A DNA stretch of 64,000 bases from Candidatus Terasakiella magnetica (GCF_900093605.1 NZ_FLYE01000001.1:434001-498000), one strand, 5' to 3'. Positions 10,608 through 20,013 are shown, numbered from the stretch's first letter. The notes: generated by a model from the sequence alone, not told the origin. Made by a program: numbers and translations.

Positions 10608-11438
10608 GTGGGATTTGGTGAAATTTATGATGTGAGCAACATGTATAAGGCTGAGCAGGAGCTACAGCGCAAACATTATGACATTCTTGTGCTTGATGCC
10701 TCATTTGGCTTAAATGAGATTTGTGAACTCACACAAAAAATCCGCCATGGCGTGAATTGTAAAAACCCGTTTCTTTCCATTTTGGTCATGACCAATAACA
10801 AAAGCCCGCAAGCAAACCGATCTTTTCTTAACGGCGGGTGTGATCTTGTTTTGGAAAAACCAATTTCAGTAGAAAGCATCATCAAGACATTTCGTGACCT
10901 TTGCAGAAGTGATCGCCAGTTCGTTGTCACTTATGATTATGCTGGGCCTGATCGTACTCACCTTAAAAAAGATGGCGCTGCACCTGCACCCGCCATTACG
11001 GCCCCCAACACCCTTGCAGCAAAAGTACTTAAGCAAGCTGACCAAAAAGAGCTGGAACCTTCAATCTTTGACAGTATTTCAGAGCTGAATTCCATGAAGA
11101 TGGAACGCCACCTTGTACAGCTTTCATGGCTGTTGGATAAAATGTCACCAAAAACCCAAGCCGAATTTGATTTTAACTACCTGCTTGATTGCATTGATCA
11201 GGCCTTAGGGGAAATCTATAACTGTGCCTTGCGCAGCAGCTTTAGTGTCACATGTGATATCTGCAACGAAATGCGCAAACTGGTCTATAACCTGAGACAA
11301 GCTCAAGAATGCACCAACGATCTCTATAAACATATGACCTTTTTCTATAGAGAACTCTCAGATAATCTGCCCGTTTCAAAGGGCCAACCCACAGCAGCAG
11401 TTCCAATATCTCCACAAACATCTGCGGCTGTAAATTGA
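10608..11438 (+). CDS. Receiver-domain protein with a novel C-terminal region; true N-terminus probably upstream
   Basis: The frame encodes a response-regulator receiver domain, with the phospho-acceptor Asp in YDILVLDASFG and the conserved Lys in LVLEKPIS. The first canonical start in frame is the GTG at 10608, but it would delete the first beta strand. In-frame codons from 10548 read FLLADPNPQKRNSLRGGLQG, exactly the missing strand and acidic site, with no ATG, GTG or TTG between the TGA at 10536 and 10608. After the receiver (to about residue 115) comes a Pro/Ala linker and a helical C-terminal region (about 145-260) with no recognised output domain. It overlaps the cNMP-binding gene end and probably works with it. 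Confidence 0.7.
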   Translation: MGFGEIYDVSNMYKAEQELQRKHYDILVLDASFGLNEICELTQKIRHGVNCKNPFLSILVMTNNKSPQANRSFLNGGCDLVLEKPISVESIIKTFRDLCRSDRQFVVTYDYAGPDRTHLKKDGAAPAPAITAPNTLAAKVLKQADQKELEPSIFDSISELNSMKMERHLVQLSWLLDKMSPKTQAEFDFNYLLDCIDQALGEIYNCALRSSFSVTCDICNEMRKLVYNLRQAQECTNDLYKHMTFFYRELSDNLPVSKGQPTAAVPISPQTSAAVN

Positions 11439-11499
11439 CTTACGCAAAATAGCTATTACATTAGCAGTAGGAATAATTTTAATTTTAAGACCCTACATC

Positions 11500-11727
11500 A
11501 TGTCCCAACAGGTACATTTACGCCAAGTTTTCTATGAAACGCGTTTGTATGGAAAATACATTCGTGTCCATGCGATTGATCCCGACAGCGGTATAGAAGC
11601 CATTGCAACGGGGCTTCGCTCTATGGGAGAAGCTTTTGTGAAAAAAAACGCCAAACAAAAGCTCGAATATAAGATCAGAAAAAAACGCGAACAGGCCCAA
11701 CAAAAAACCAATGGCTGGATTGCGTAA
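11500..11727 (+). CDS. Small conserved-looking hypothetical protein
   Basis: A 75-residue protein with a compact N-terminal half (RQVFYETRLYGKYIRVHAIDPDSGIEA) and a strongly basic, probably helical C-terminus rich in Lys, Arg and Gln. No known family is recognised. It precedes rpiB in the same direction with a 107-base gap. The ribosome-binding site is weak. The regular codon use and the absence of a better frame support coding. The basic tail may bind nucleic acid, but that is a guess. Confidence 0.6.
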   Translation: MSQQVHLRQVFYETRLYGKYIRVHAIDPDSGIEAIATGLRSMGEAFVKKNAKQKLEYKIRKKREQAQQKTNGWIA

Positions 11728-11834
11728 AAGTAATCCCTTAACTCCAATAAGTTTACGTGGCTTTTTCATTGTATCTTCGCCTTTGGCTGTGCTACATAAT
11801 CGCCAACATTGACCATTGATGAGGATCATCGATT

Positions 11835-12281
11835 ATGGCGTCTCAAAAAATTGCAATCGCCTGTGATCACGGCGGTTTCGGGCTTAAATCAACCCTTATT
11901 GAAGACCTTAAAACAAAAGGTTTTGAAGTTCTCGATCTGGGGTGTGAAGGTTCAGATTCCGTTGATTACCCTGATTACGCCTATAAATTGGCTCAAGCCA
12001 TTAAAGACGGTCAAGCTGATCGCGGAGTTGTTGTTTGTGGTTCTGGCATTGGCATTTCCATTGCGGTTAACCGTTTTAGCGAGGTGCGTTGTGCTTTAAT
12101 CCATGATGCATTGGGGGCGCGCATGTGTCGCGAACATAACGATGCAAACGTCATTGCTTTTGGGGATCGTATGATCGGTGAAGCCACCGCCCTTGATTGC
12201 CTTGATGTTTTCCTCACTACAGAATTTGAAGGCGGTCGTCACGCTCGTCGTGTCGAAAAACTGTCTAATCCACCGCTTTGA
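11835..12281 (+). CDS. rpiB: Ribose-5-phosphate isomerase B
   Basis: A 148-residue RpiB/LacAB-family enzyme that interconverts ribose 5-phosphate and ribulose 5-phosphate. The active-site segments are IACDHGGFGLK (DH pair), the catalytic cysteine in VVVCGSGIGISIAVNR, and HNDANVIAFGDR. Length is normal. It starts the run rpiB-glyA-nrdR-rib, an order common in alphaproteobacteria, and lies 58 bases upstream of glyA. It probably feeds pentose phosphate for nucleotide and riboflavin precursors, but the linkage may be only positional. Confidence 0.95.
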   Translation: MASQKIAIACDHGGFGLKSTLIEDLKTKGFEVLDLGCEGSDSVDYPDYAYKLAQAIKDGQADRGVVVCGSGIGISIAVNRFSEVRCALIHDALGARMCREHNDANVIAFGDRMIGEATALDCLDVFLTTEFEGGRHARRVEKLSNPPL

Positions 12282-12339
12282 AGCATAGCTCTTAAAAGCA
12301 TTTTCTTTTTTCTCCTCTTAACTGGAAAGGCTCACATAA

Positions 12340-13623
12340 ATGTCTTTTGAAAATTTCTTTACTGCTACTTTGGCAGACTCCGATCCAGAGGTTTATGCTT
12401 CTACCCGTGAAGAACTCGGCCGTCAGCAAGACCAGATCGAACTGATCGCTTCTGAAAACATCGTATCGCGCGCTGTGATTGAAGCTCAAGGTACGGTTTT
12501 GACCAACAAATACGCCGAAGGCTACCCAAACCGTCGTTACTACGGTGGTTGTGAGTATGTTGATGTTTCTGAACAATTAGCGATCGATCGCGCAAAAGAG
12601 CTGTTTGACTGCCAATATATCAACGTTCAGCCACACTCTGGCGCACAAGCCAACGGTGCAGTCTTTATGGCTTTGCTCCAGCCCGGTGACACCATCATGG
12701 GCATGACACTGGCTTCTGGTGGTCACCTTACACACGGTGCCCCACCTGCACAGTCTGGTAAATGGTTTAACGCTGTTCAATATGACGTGTCTCGTGAAAC
12801 CCAAGACATCGATTATGATGAAGTTGAAGCTATGGCTGTTGAAAACAACCCAAAGCTTATCATCGCGGGTGGTTCTGCCATTCCACGTCAAATCGACTTC
12901 AAGCGTTTTCGTGAAATTGCTGATAAAGTCGGCGCCCTCTTGATGGTTGATATGGCTCACTTTGCCGGTCTTGTGGCTGGTGGTCAGCACCCAAGCCCAC
13001 TGCCATATGCGGATGTTGTAACAACAACAACACACAAAACACTGCGCGGTCCACGCGGCGGTATGATCCTGTCCAACAATCTTGATCTGGGCAAAAAGAT
13101 CAACTCTGCTGTCTTCCCGGGCTTGCAAGGTGGTCCACTCATGCATGTGATTGCGGCAAAAGCTGTTGCATTTGGTGAAGCGCTTCGCCCAGAATTTAAA
13201 GACTATGCCGCACAAGTTGTGGCAAATGCCAAAGCATTGGCTGCTGTTTTGGTTGAGCGCGGCTGTGACATTGTGACAGGTGGTACGGACACGCACCTCA
13301 TGCTGGTTGACCTCCGCCCTAAAGGGGTAACAGGTAAAATGGCAGATGCGGCATTGGAACGTGCAGGCATCACCTGTAACAAAAACGGCATCCCGTTTGA
13401 CCCTGAAAAACCAATGGTAACATCCGGTGTTCGCCTTGGTACACCCGCTGGCACAACACGTGGCTTTAAGGAAGAAGAATTCAAGTTGATCGGTAATTTG
13501 ATCTCTGACGTTCTAGACGGCCTTGCTGCCAATGGTGAAGACAATAACGCAGACGTTGAAGCAGAAGTTCGCGCCAAAGTTAGCGAGCTTTGCAAACAAT
13601 TCCCTGTGTATAAAGACTTCTAA
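12340..13623 (+). CDS. glyA: Serine hydroxymethyltransferase
   Basis: GlyA converts serine and tetrahydrofolate to glycine and methylene-tetrahydrofolate in the cytosol, the main source of one-carbon units. The 427-residue product shows [14 protein letters not shown] near the N-terminus, [13 protein letters not shown], and the PLP-lysine segment [16 protein letters not shown] near residue 230. The length matches the family. It lies between rpiB and nrdR, with 25 bases to nrdR, so co-transcription is likely. Confidence 0.98.
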   Translation: MSFENFFTATLADSDPEVYASTREELGRQQDQIELIASENIVSRAVIEAQGTVLTNKYAEGYPNRRYYGGCEYVDVSEQLAIDRAKELFDCQYINVQPHSGAQANGAVFMALLQPGDTIMGMTLASGGHLTHGAPPAQSGKWFNAVQYDVSRETQDIDYDEVEAMAVENNPKLIIAGGSAIPRQIDFKRFREIADKVGALLMVDMAHFAGLVAGGQHPSPLPYADVVTTTTHKTLRGPRGGMILSNNLDLGKKINSAVFPGLQGGPLMHVIAAKAVAFGEALRPEFKDYAAQVVANAKALAAVLVERGCDIVTGGTDTHLMLVDLRPKGVTGKMADAALERAGITCNKNGIPFDPEKPMVTSGVRLGTPAGTTRGFKEEEFKLIGNLISDVLDGLAANGEDNNADVEAEVRAKVSELCKQFPVYKDF

Positions 13624-13648
13624 GGTTAGCCTTTAAGGAACGAATGAC

Positions 13649-14107
13649 ATGCGCTGTCCTTTTTGTGGAAATCACGATACTCAAGTAAAAGACTCGCGTC
13701 CCACCGAGGACAGCGCTGCTATTCGCCGTCGCCGTTATTGTCCGGCCTGTGCGTCACGCTTTACCACGTTTGAACGTGTGCAACTGCGTGATCTCATGGT
13801 CGTTAAACGCGATGGTACCAAAACGCCGTTTGATCGTGATAAGCTGTTAAGCTCTATTCGTATCTCACTGCGCAAACGCCCCGTTGAGGAAGATCAGATC
13901 GAACGTATTGTCAGTTCTATCCAGCGTCAGCTTGAAACATCCGGTGAAACCGAGATTAATTCCAAAGCCATTGGTGAAAAGGTGATGGACGTTTTGCTGG
14001 AATTGGATAAAGTAGCATACGTAAGATTTGCATCCGTTTATAAAGATTTCCGTGAAGCAAAGGACTTCGAGGACTTTGTCGAAAATTTGGGAACAAATAA
14101 CCAATAA
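13649..14107 (+). CDS. nrdR: Transcriptional repressor NrdR
   Basis: A 152-residue NrdR with an N-terminal zinc ribbon ([17 protein letters not shown] and YCPACASRF, two Cys pairs) followed by an ATP-cone domain ([18 protein letters not shown] onward). NrdR senses ATP/dATP and represses ribonucleotide reductase genes by binding NrdR boxes. Its tail overlaps possible starts of ribD, so it is translationally linked with the riboflavin operon, an arrangement widely seen in proteobacteria. Confidence 0.97.
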   Translation: MRCPFCGNHDTQVKDSRPTEDSAAIRRRRYCPACASRFTTFERVQLRDLMVVKRDGTKTPFDRDKLLSSIRISLRKRPVEEDQIERIVSSIQRQLETSGETEINSKAIGEKVMDVLLELDKVAYVRFASVYKDFREAKDFEDFVENLGTNNQ

Positions 14108-14141
14108 GGCTCCCATCGCTGCAACAAGCGATGAAGCCTAT

Positions 14142-15236
14142 ATGAAAACAGCCCTTGGACTTGCCAGACGCGGTCTTGGTAACGTGTGGCCGAACCCGGC
14201 TGTGGGCTGTCTTGTTGTTAAAGACGATATTGTACTGGGCCGTGGCTGGACACAGCCCGGTGGACGCCCCCATGCCGAAACCGAAGCTTTGGGTCGGGCA
14301 GGGGAAGCTGCGCGCGGGGCAACCGCATATGTAACGCTTGAGCCCTGTTCACATTTTGGTGAAACTCCGCCTTGTGTAGATGCGCTCATTAAAGCAGGTA
14401 TTTCACGCGTTGTTGTTGCACTTGAAGACCCAGACCCACGGGTTTCTGGGCGTGGCATTAAAAAGCTTAAAGAAGCAGGCATTGACATTGTCTTAAATAT
14501 CTGTCGCGATGAAGCCTTGGAAGTTAATGAAGGTTTCTTCCTTAAAGTGCTGAAAAACCGTCCCATGTTCACCATGAAGATGGCGACCACACTGGATGGT
14601 AAAATTGCTGTTCATACCGGGGAAAGTAAATGGATTACCGAAGCCCCCACACGCCAGCAAGGCCACCTGTTGCGCGCCAATCACGATGCCATCATGGTTG
14701 GCATTGGGACAGCAAGCGAAGATAACCCAAAACTCACCTGTCGCTTGGACGGGCTTGAAGGGCATTCTCCTGTGCGCATTGTTGTTGATCGGCGCATGCG
14801 CTTGCCCCTAACGGGCCATCTTGTTACCCAAGCCCAAAACATCCCCACATGGATGTTTACCTTGGGTGACCAAGACGATATCCGCGCAGAAGCCTATCAG
14901 GCCGCAGGCATCGAGCTTATCACCCCGTCAAAGTCGAACAATGAAAACGGCATCACCCTTGATTGGGTCGCTTATGAGCTTGCCCAACGCGGTCTTACCC
15001 GTGTGTTGGTTGAAGGCGGTAGTCACTTGGCTGCGGCCATGTTGCGCCGTAATCTGGTCGATCGCCTGTCTTGGATGCGCGCACCGCGCATGATGGGTCA
15101 TGACGGTATCCCGGTATCACAGGCCTTTGGTGTGGACCATCTAGAAGACACCCCGTTTTTTGATCGCACAAATCTCTTTAATTCCGGTGATGATCTCGTT
15201 GAGCTATACCGCCGACGTGATTTTGACCTCTCTTAA
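14142..15236 (+). CDS. ribD: Riboflavin biosynthesis protein RibD (deaminase and reductase)
   Basis: Bifunctional enzyme for the second and third steps of riboflavin synthesis. The N-terminal deaminase has the zinc site RPHAETEAL and TLEPCSHFGETPPCVDAL; the C-terminal reductase domain starts near MKMATTLDGKIAV. The start is uncertain. The ATG at 14142 falls after the conserved SDEAY segment that usually belongs to the protein. In-frame TTG codons at 14076 and 14028 would include it but overlap nrdR by 32 to 80 bases. I use the ATG as a conservative boundary. The frame then gives at least 364 residues. Confidence 0.92.
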   Translation: MKTALGLARRGLGNVWPNPAVGCLVVKDDIVLGRGWTQPGGRPHAETEALGRAGEAARGATAYVTLEPCSHFGETPPCVDALIKAGISRVVVALEDPDPRVSGRGIKKLKEAGIDIVLNICRDEALEVNEGFFLKVLKNRPMFTMKMATTLDGKIAVHTGESKWITEAPTRQQGHLLRANHDAIMVGIGTASEDNPKLTCRLDGLEGHSPVRIVVDRRMRLPLTGHLVTQAQNIPTWMFTLGDQDDIRAEAYQAAGIELITPSKSNNENGITLDWVAYELAQRGLTRVLVEGGSHLAAAMLRRNLVDRLSWMRAPRMMGHDGIPVSQAFGVDHLEDTPFFDRTNLFNSGDDLVELYRRRDFDLS

Positions 15237-15263
15237 AAGAATAACTGAAAGAATATTACTGTC

Positions 15264-15857
15264 ATGTTTACTGGCATTATTACTGACCTTGGACGTGTAA
15301 AAAACATTGAAAAAGCAGGCGACACCCGCTTTGAATTTGAAACCGCTTATGACCTCAACACTGTTGATATCGGTGCTTCAATCGCCTGTAACGGTGCGTG
15401 TATGACCGTTGTTGAAAAAGGCCCAAACTGGTTTGCGATTACAGCCTCAGGCGAGTCTCTTTCTAAAACCACCATGGGTTCATGGAAAGTTGATACACAA
15501 GTTAACTTTGAGAGAGCGTGCCGCGTTGGTGATGAGCTTGGTGGTCATATTGTTTCTGGTCATGTAGATGGCATTGCTGAAATTGTGTCTCTCACACTTG
15601 AAGGTGATTCACACCGCTTTAAATTTAAAGCACCTCAAGAATTAAAGAATTTCATTGCGCCCAAGGGGTCAGTTACGCTAAACGGCGTATCCCTAACGGT
15701 AAATGAAGTTGAAGATGACGTCTTCGGTATCAATATCATTCCCCATACAATGGAAGTGACAACGTTTGGTCAATCCAAGGTCGGCGATTTCGTCAACCTT
15801 GAAATCGACATGCTGGCGCGTTATGTGGCGCGTTTGCTAGAAAAGGATGAAAAATAA
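15264..15857 (+). CDS. ribE: Riboflavin synthase alpha chain
   Basis: The 197-residue protein begins MFTGIITDLGRV, the classic riboflavin synthase N-terminus, and contains two lumazine-binding repeats, the second starting near GGHIVSGHVDGIAEI. It dismutates two molecules of 6,7-dimethyl-8-ribityllumazine to riboflavin. Residue SLTVNEV in the second repeat is conserved. Its last codons overlap the start of the ribB-like gene by 11 bases, indicating translational coupling in the rib operon. Confidence 0.97.
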   Translation: MFTGIITDLGRVKNIEKAGDTRFEFETAYDLNTVDIGASIACNGACMTVVEKGPNWFAITASGESLSKTTMGSWKVDTQVNFERACRVGDELGGHIVSGHVDGIAEIVSLTLEGDSHRFKFKAPQELKNFIAPKGSVTLNGVSLTVNEVEDDVFGINIIPHTMEVTTFGQSKVGDFVNLEIDMLARYVARLLEKDEK

Positions 15858-16980
15858 AGTGAGCGAATATAGTCAATATCTGTCTAGCATCGAAGAGATC
15901 ATCGAAGATGCCAAAAACGGGCGTATGTTCATTCTTGTCGATGATGAAGACCGTGAGAATGAAGGCGATCTGGTGATCCCGGCGCAAACCTGTGACGCCG
16001 ATGCGGTTAATTTTATGGCCACACATGGTCGTGGTTTGATCTGCCTTGCCATGACGGGCGAGCGCATTGATCACCTTGGCTTGCCCTTGATGACCACCCA
16101 TAATGCATCGCGCCATGAAACGGCTTTTACAATTTCTATTGAAGCGCGCGAAGGCGTCACAACGGGGATTTCCGCAGGTGATCGTGCCTTAACGATTAAA
16201 ACTGCCATTGATGTAAACTCCACACGTGCAGACATTGCCACACCGGGCCATGTCTTTCCGTTGCGGGCACGCGATGGCGGCGTTTTGGTCCGTGCTGGTC
16301 ATACAGAAGCATCCGTTGATGTAGCCCGCCTTGCTGGCCTTGATGCCTCTGGTGTCATCTGTGAGATTATGAATGATGACGGTACAATGGCACGTATGCC
16401 GGATTTGGTTGAATACGCCAAACGTCTGGATTTAAAAATTGCCACCATTGCTGATTTGATTGCGTATCGCCGCAAACATGACCGCATTATTGAAAAGAAA
16501 ACTGAAACCAAGCTCAACAGCATTTATGGTGGTGAGTTTGAGATGCGCGTTTACACCAATAATGTAGAATATGCAGAACATGTTGCCTTGATCAAAGGCG
16601 ATATCACCACAGATGAGCCTGTGATGGTTCGTATGCATGCTCTCAACGTCCTTGATGATGTGTTGGGTGATCACGATGCAGGTAAAGAAAAAGAGCTGCA
16701 TAATTCCATGCGCCATATTTCTGAAGTGGGTCGTGGTGTGATTGTCTTGCTGCGTGAGCCGCAACGTTCCAGCCTGTCTGAGCGTGTTGAAGCCCATGCA
16801 ACGGGTCGCAAACCCTCAGGTCAGCTGCGTGATTATGGTACAGGTGCGCAAATCTTGCTGGATCTTGGCATTAGCGATATGATCCTCTTAAGTAATTCAG
16901 AACGTAAGAATATCATCGGCCTTGACGGATACGGCTTGGCCATCGTTGATCAACAAACCATTCCGGCAATGGAGGAGTAA
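15847..16980 (+). CDS. ribB: 3,4-dihydroxy-2-butanone 4-phosphate synthase fused to a degenerate GTP cyclohydrolase II domain (RibBX-like)
   Basis: The N-terminal half (about residues 10-210) is an intact RibB domain with [13 protein letters not shown] and [13 protein letters not shown]. It makes the four-carbon precursor of lumazine from ribulose 5-phosphate. The C-terminal half (about 225-377) has the fold-level features of RibA, such as [14 protein letters not shown] and [13 protein letters not shown], but lacks the zinc-binding cysteines (the GDxxxSxRCDCG region) and the QEGRGIG motif. It is therefore probably not a working GTP cyclohydrolase II. Such RibBX fusions are known in proteobacteria. 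A true ribA must then lie elsewhere in the genome. Confidence 0.9.
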   Translation: MKNKVSEYSQYLSSIEEIIEDAKNGRMFILVDDEDRENEGDLVIPAQTCDADAVNFMATHGRGLICLAMTGERIDHLGLPLMTTHNASRHETAFTISIEAREGVTTGISAGDRALTIKTAIDVNSTRADIATPGHVFPLRARDGGVLVRAGHTEASVDVARLAGLDASGVICEIMNDDGTMARMPDLVEYAKRLDLKIATIADLIAYRRKHDRIIEKKTETKLNSIYGGEFEMRVYTNNVEYAEHVALIKGDITTDEPVMVRMHALNVLDDVLGDHDAGKEKELHNSMRHISEVGRGVIVLLREPQRSSLSERVEAHATGRKPSGQLRDYGTGAQILLDLGISDMILLSNSERKNIIGLDGYGLAIVDQQTIPAMEE

Positions 16981-16981
16981 A

Positions 16982-17443
16982 ATGGATAAACCTCGTATTT
17001 TTGTGGCAGAGGCCCGTTTCTACGACGATATTGCCGATGACTTATATGCATCGGTTGAAAAGGAATTTGAAGGCAAAGGCTATGAGCTAAAGCGCTATCA
17101 GGTTCCCGGTGTGTTTGAATTGGCGCCTGCCTTTTCTTATGCCATTCGTTCCATGGAAATTGGCGCAATGGGCTCACGTTATGTCGGTTTCATCAGCTTG
17201 GGCTGTGTGATCCGTGGTGAGACAACCCATTATGATGTGGTAGTTGATGAAACCTCCCGCGCCTTGATGGACCTGAGCGTTAATCACAATCTCGCCCATG
17301 GCTTTGGTATGATTACGGCAGAAAACCGTGAACAAGCCTTGGTTCGTGCTGATCGGGAGCAAAAAGACGTGGGCGGTAAAGCCGCACGCGCGTGTTTGCA
17401 AATGATTGAGCTTAAAAAAGAACTTCACCTTTTGCCTAGATAG
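16982..17443 (+). CDS. ribH: 6,7-dimethyl-8-ribityllumazine synthase
   Basis: A 153-residue lumazine synthase. The ATG at 16982 is preceded by GGAGGAG 4-5 bases upstream and lies just past the ribB stop; earlier in-frame starts would overlap ribB. Conserved parts include the substrate segment VPGVFELAPAF and GCVIRGETTHYDVVVDE, which contains the active-site histidine. The enzyme forms lumazine from the RibB product and the RibD product and often assembles as an icosahedral shell or pentamer. It completes the rib cluster, apart from GTP cyclohydrolase II. Confidence 0.96.
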   Translation: MDKPRIFVAEARFYDDIADDLYASVEKEFEGKGYELKRYQVPGVFELAPAFSYAIRSMEIGAMGSRYVGFISLGCVIRGETTHYDVVVDETSRALMDLSVNHNLAHGFGMITAENREQALVRADREQKDVGGKAARACLQMIELKKELHLLPR

Positions 17444-17448
17444 AGACC

Positions 17449-17949
17449 ATGAACGATAAAGTTAAAAAAAGTAAATCCGTAAAAAGAAGCTCAGCCCGCC
17501 TTGCAGCTGTTCAGGCTTTATATGAAGTGGAACTTTCTGACAGCAATGTTGATGATGTTCTGATCGAATTTCAAAAAACACGTTGGAATACCCCACAAGA
17601 AGAAGGCGATGAAGATCGCGATACAAGCCCGCTGGCAGCGCCGGACAAGCAATTGTTCACCGATTTGCTGCGTGGTGTTTCCAAGCGCCGTGACGAGCTT
17701 GAAGGCATCATGGAAGGTGGCCTTTCTCAAGAATGGAGCGTTGATCGCCTAGAAGCCATCGTGCGCATCATCTTGATGAGTGGTATTTACGAGCTTTACA
17801 TCCGCCAAGACGTGCCTGTGCGCGTTGTCATTACCCAATATGTGGATGTGGCCCATGCCTTCTTTGAAGGCCCAGAGCCGGGCTTTGTAAACGGTGTGTT
17901 AGACCGCATTGCCAAAACATTGCGAGCTGACGAACTTACCAAGGCTTAA
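17449..17949 (+). CDS. nusB: Transcription antitermination factor NusB
   Basis: The 166-residue product has the NusB fold signature, with SARLAAVQALYEVELS at the N-terminus and VNGVLDRIAKTLR at the C-terminus, plus AIVRIILMSGIYEL in the middle. NusB binds boxA RNA together with NusE (S10) and helps rRNA transcription escape Rho. The ribH-nusB-thiL order is classic, and the start lies 6 bases after the ribH stop. A basic N-terminal tail (KVKKSKSVKRS) is present. Confidence 0.96.
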   Translation: MNDKVKKSKSVKRSSARLAAVQALYEVELSDSNVDDVLIEFQKTRWNTPQEEGDEDRDTSPLAAPDKQLFTDLLRGVSKRRDELEGIMEGGLSQEWSVDRLEAIVRIILMSGIYELYIRQDVPVRVVITQYVDVAHAFFEGPEPGFVNGVLDRIAKTLRADELTKA

Positions 17950-17951
17950 TC

Positions 17952-18902
17952 GTGCTGGGTGAATTTGAACAAATCGCACAAATTATGGCTCCTTTAGCTC
18001 AAAAGGCTAAAGGAGCTTTTGCGTTAAAAAATGACGCTGCTGTTTTTCACCACGGTGCTGGTGAAGAAATTGTTGTCACCACAGATACACTTGTGGCTGG
18101 CGTTCATTTCTTTGCCAATGATGCCCCGGTTTTAATCGCCAAAAAACTGCTTGGGGTCAATCTTTCGGACTTGGCTTCCATGGGAGCAAGACCGACCCAT
18201 TACACGCTCAATGCCTCATACCCCAAAGACATCACCACAGACTGGATCAAATCCTTTGCAAGCGGGCTAGGGGAGATGCAGGATAATTTCGACATTTGCC
18301 TTCTTGGTGGCGATACAACCCACACCATAGGGCCTTTAACCCTCTCTCTCACAGCCTTTGGCACCATTTCACAGGGCATGAGCCTGCCAAGGCTTGGCGC
18401 GAGAGTGGGGGACCTTGTGTGCGTAAGTGGTACAATTGGCGATGCAGCCCTTGGCCTGCTTGTCGCCCAAGGAAAGCTCGAGGACCAACGGGGGCATCTT
18501 CTCAAACGCTATCATGTGCCGATCCCGCGCATTCATCTTGGTCAGGAACTTGTCGGGCTTGCAAAAACCTGCCTTGATATCTCTGATGGGTTGGTCACGG
18601 ACATGGCGCACATGCAGGTCGGGATAGATATTGAGCTTTCAAAAATCCCGCTTTCAAAGGCAGCTCAACAGGCGCTTGAAAAGGATTCTTCACTGCTAAA
18701 CAGCATTTTAAATGGCGGGGATGACTATGAACTGCTTTTTACAATTGCCCCTGAAGATAGAGAAAAGCTGCTTGAGAGTGCAAAGAAAACCAATACAGAC
18801 ATCAGCATTATCGGCAGAATTACAGAGCAAAAGGCCCTTCGTCTGATGAAAGAAGACGGGACTTGCTTAAGTAATATTACACCGGGATATCGTCATTTTT
18901 AA
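17952..18902 (+). CDS. thiL: Thiamine-monophosphate kinase
   Basis: ThiL phosphorylates thiamine monophosphate to the active cofactor thiamine diphosphate. The 316-residue protein has the N-terminal KNDAAVFHHGAGEEIVVTTDTLV metal/ATP segment, GVNLSDLASMGARPTHY, and LDISDGLVTDMAHM. It begins with GTG two bases after the nusB stop, so it is translationally coupled. Length fits the PurM-like ATP-binding superfamily member ThiL. Confidence 0.96.
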   Translation: MLGEFEQIAQIMAPLAQKAKGAFALKNDAAVFHHGAGEEIVVTTDTLVAGVHFFANDAPVLIAKKLLGVNLSDLASMGARPTHYTLNASYPKDITTDWIKSFASGLGEMQDNFDICLLGGDTTHTIGPLTLSLTAFGTISQGMSLPRLGARVGDLVCVSGTIGDAALGLLVAQGKLEDQRGHLLKRYHVPIPRIHLGQELVGLAKTCLDISDGLVTDMAHMQVGIDIELSKIPLSKAAQQALEKDSSLLNSILNGGDDYELLFTIAPEDREKLLESAKKTNTDISIIGRITEQKALRLMKEDGTCLSNITPGYRHF

Positions 18903-18973
18903 TTTGAGAAACTTGCATTCCCTTAAAAGCCTAACGATAATGGCTTAATTCTTGAGGGCATTGGGCGCAAATA

Positions 18974-19435
18974 ATGAAAAAAGCTATTCTTTTTCTGGTT
19001 TTACTACTGGTCGTTGCTGGGGCCGCTGTTGGGGTATTATATTTCCTCAAGCTTGGTCCGTTTGAAGGGCCTCCACCTGAAAAAACAGCTGAAGAGCTCG
19101 AGCTTGAAAAAGAAACCACAACCACCACTATTGCCATCAAACCCTTTACCATCCCCATGTTTCAAGGTGAACGCGTTGCTGGCGGTATCAAAGTTCAGTT
19201 TGATCTAGAAGTTGCCCTTGGTCAGGAAGAGCTGATCAACGCACAAATGATCCGCCTGGAAGATGCGTACTTGCGCGACCTTTATGTCTTTATGCCACGC
19301 CTGTTGCGCAATAAAGAATCCCTAGATATTGCCGCGTTGAAAAAACGCCTTAAGCGCATCACCAAGAAAGTTTTGGGTGAAGATGCCACACATGTGGAAG
19401 ATATTCTGATCCAGTCGGTCGCGGATACTAAGTAA
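18974..19435 (+). CDS. FliL-like single-span membrane protein
   Basis: A 153-residue protein with an N-terminal membrane anchor (residues 4-26) and a periplasmic domain of about 100 residues. The sequence TIAIKPFTIPMFQGERVAGGIKVQFDLEV and the helical middle resemble FliL, a flagellar stator-associated protein, but no other flagellar genes are nearby. It lies 71 bases after thiL. A Gly/Pro and acid-rich linker follows the anchor. I rate it as FliL-like by pattern only; it may serve a different envelope role. Confidence 0.6.
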   Translation: MKKAILFLVLLLVVAGAAVGVLYFLKLGPFEGPPPEKTAEELELEKETTTTTIAIKPFTIPMFQGERVAGGIKVQFDLEVALGQEELINAQMIRLEDAYLRDLYVFMPRLLRNKESLDIAALKKRLKRITKKVLGEDATHVEDILIQSVADTK

Positions 19436-19470
19436 GACCATTCCTGCACAAGCAGAAAACCAATGGTATA

Positions 19471-19920
19471 TTATTTGTTGAAGCGACCTAGGTTACCAAA
19501 GACCTGTTCAAAGAAGGTGATTTCATTACCCGCTGTTGCTGTCACACGTTCAACAAACTGGATTTTGCGGCCCTGTTGATTGTCTTTTTTCTCAACCCAC
19601 TCAACCATGCCTTCTTTGGTAAATTTAACCTGAATTACTTTGCGGTCCAGAATCTCTGGCTCCATAAAGGCATAATATTCGACGCGTTCACTGATATAAT
19701 ACCAAGATTCGCCGCCAAATGTTGAAAATGTCGATGGCGTACCCAATATCTCTGCAACATCTCGTGCATGAATTTCACCGGGTATAATTTCAGCCATGCG
19801 TTCTTCGCTCGGCAGGTTGCCACGTGTTGCAAACTGCGACGTACAGGCACTTAGCATCAAGGCTGCACCCATGAGTAAACCAACACCGAAAACTGTTTTT
19901 GAACGAACCATTTTTAACAT
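19471..19920 (-). CDS. bamE: Outer membrane assembly lipoprotein BamE (SmpA/OmlA family)
   Basis: A 149-residue lipoprotein: the signal peptide ends in the lipobox LSAC at about residues 23-26, so Cys26 would be acylated. The BamE fold follows, with the helix IHARDVAEILGTPSTFSTFGGESWYYISE and a beta-rich C-terminus. BamE belongs to the BAM complex that inserts beta-barrel proteins in the outer membrane. It is divergent from the cytochrome bc1 chaperone gene with a 93-base gap. That pairing is common in alphaproteobacteria. Confidence 0.9.
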   Translation of the reverse strand: MLKMVRSKTVFGVGLLMGAALMLSACTSQFATRGNLPSEERMAEIIPGEIHARDVAEILGTPSTFSTFGGESWYYISERVEYYAFMEPEILDRKVIQVKFTKEGMVEWVEKKDNQQGRKIQFVERVTATAGNEITFFEQVFGNLGRFNK

Positions 19921-20013
19921 CGTGACCTATAAACCTAGATTTTCACTTTGATCAGAGCCCCTACAATATCTTATAACACCCGATGATCAAGTTTTATTGG
20001 AGACTTTACTGTC

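Noticed and set aside
12577-13296. 239-codon antisense frame inside glyA
   Set aside because: It is complementary to a clearly coding gene, has unusual composition (rich in Cys, His and Trp) and no domain.
14028-14141. FMN riboswitch before ribD
   Set aside because: ribD overlaps or abuts nrdR, leaving no untranslated leader.
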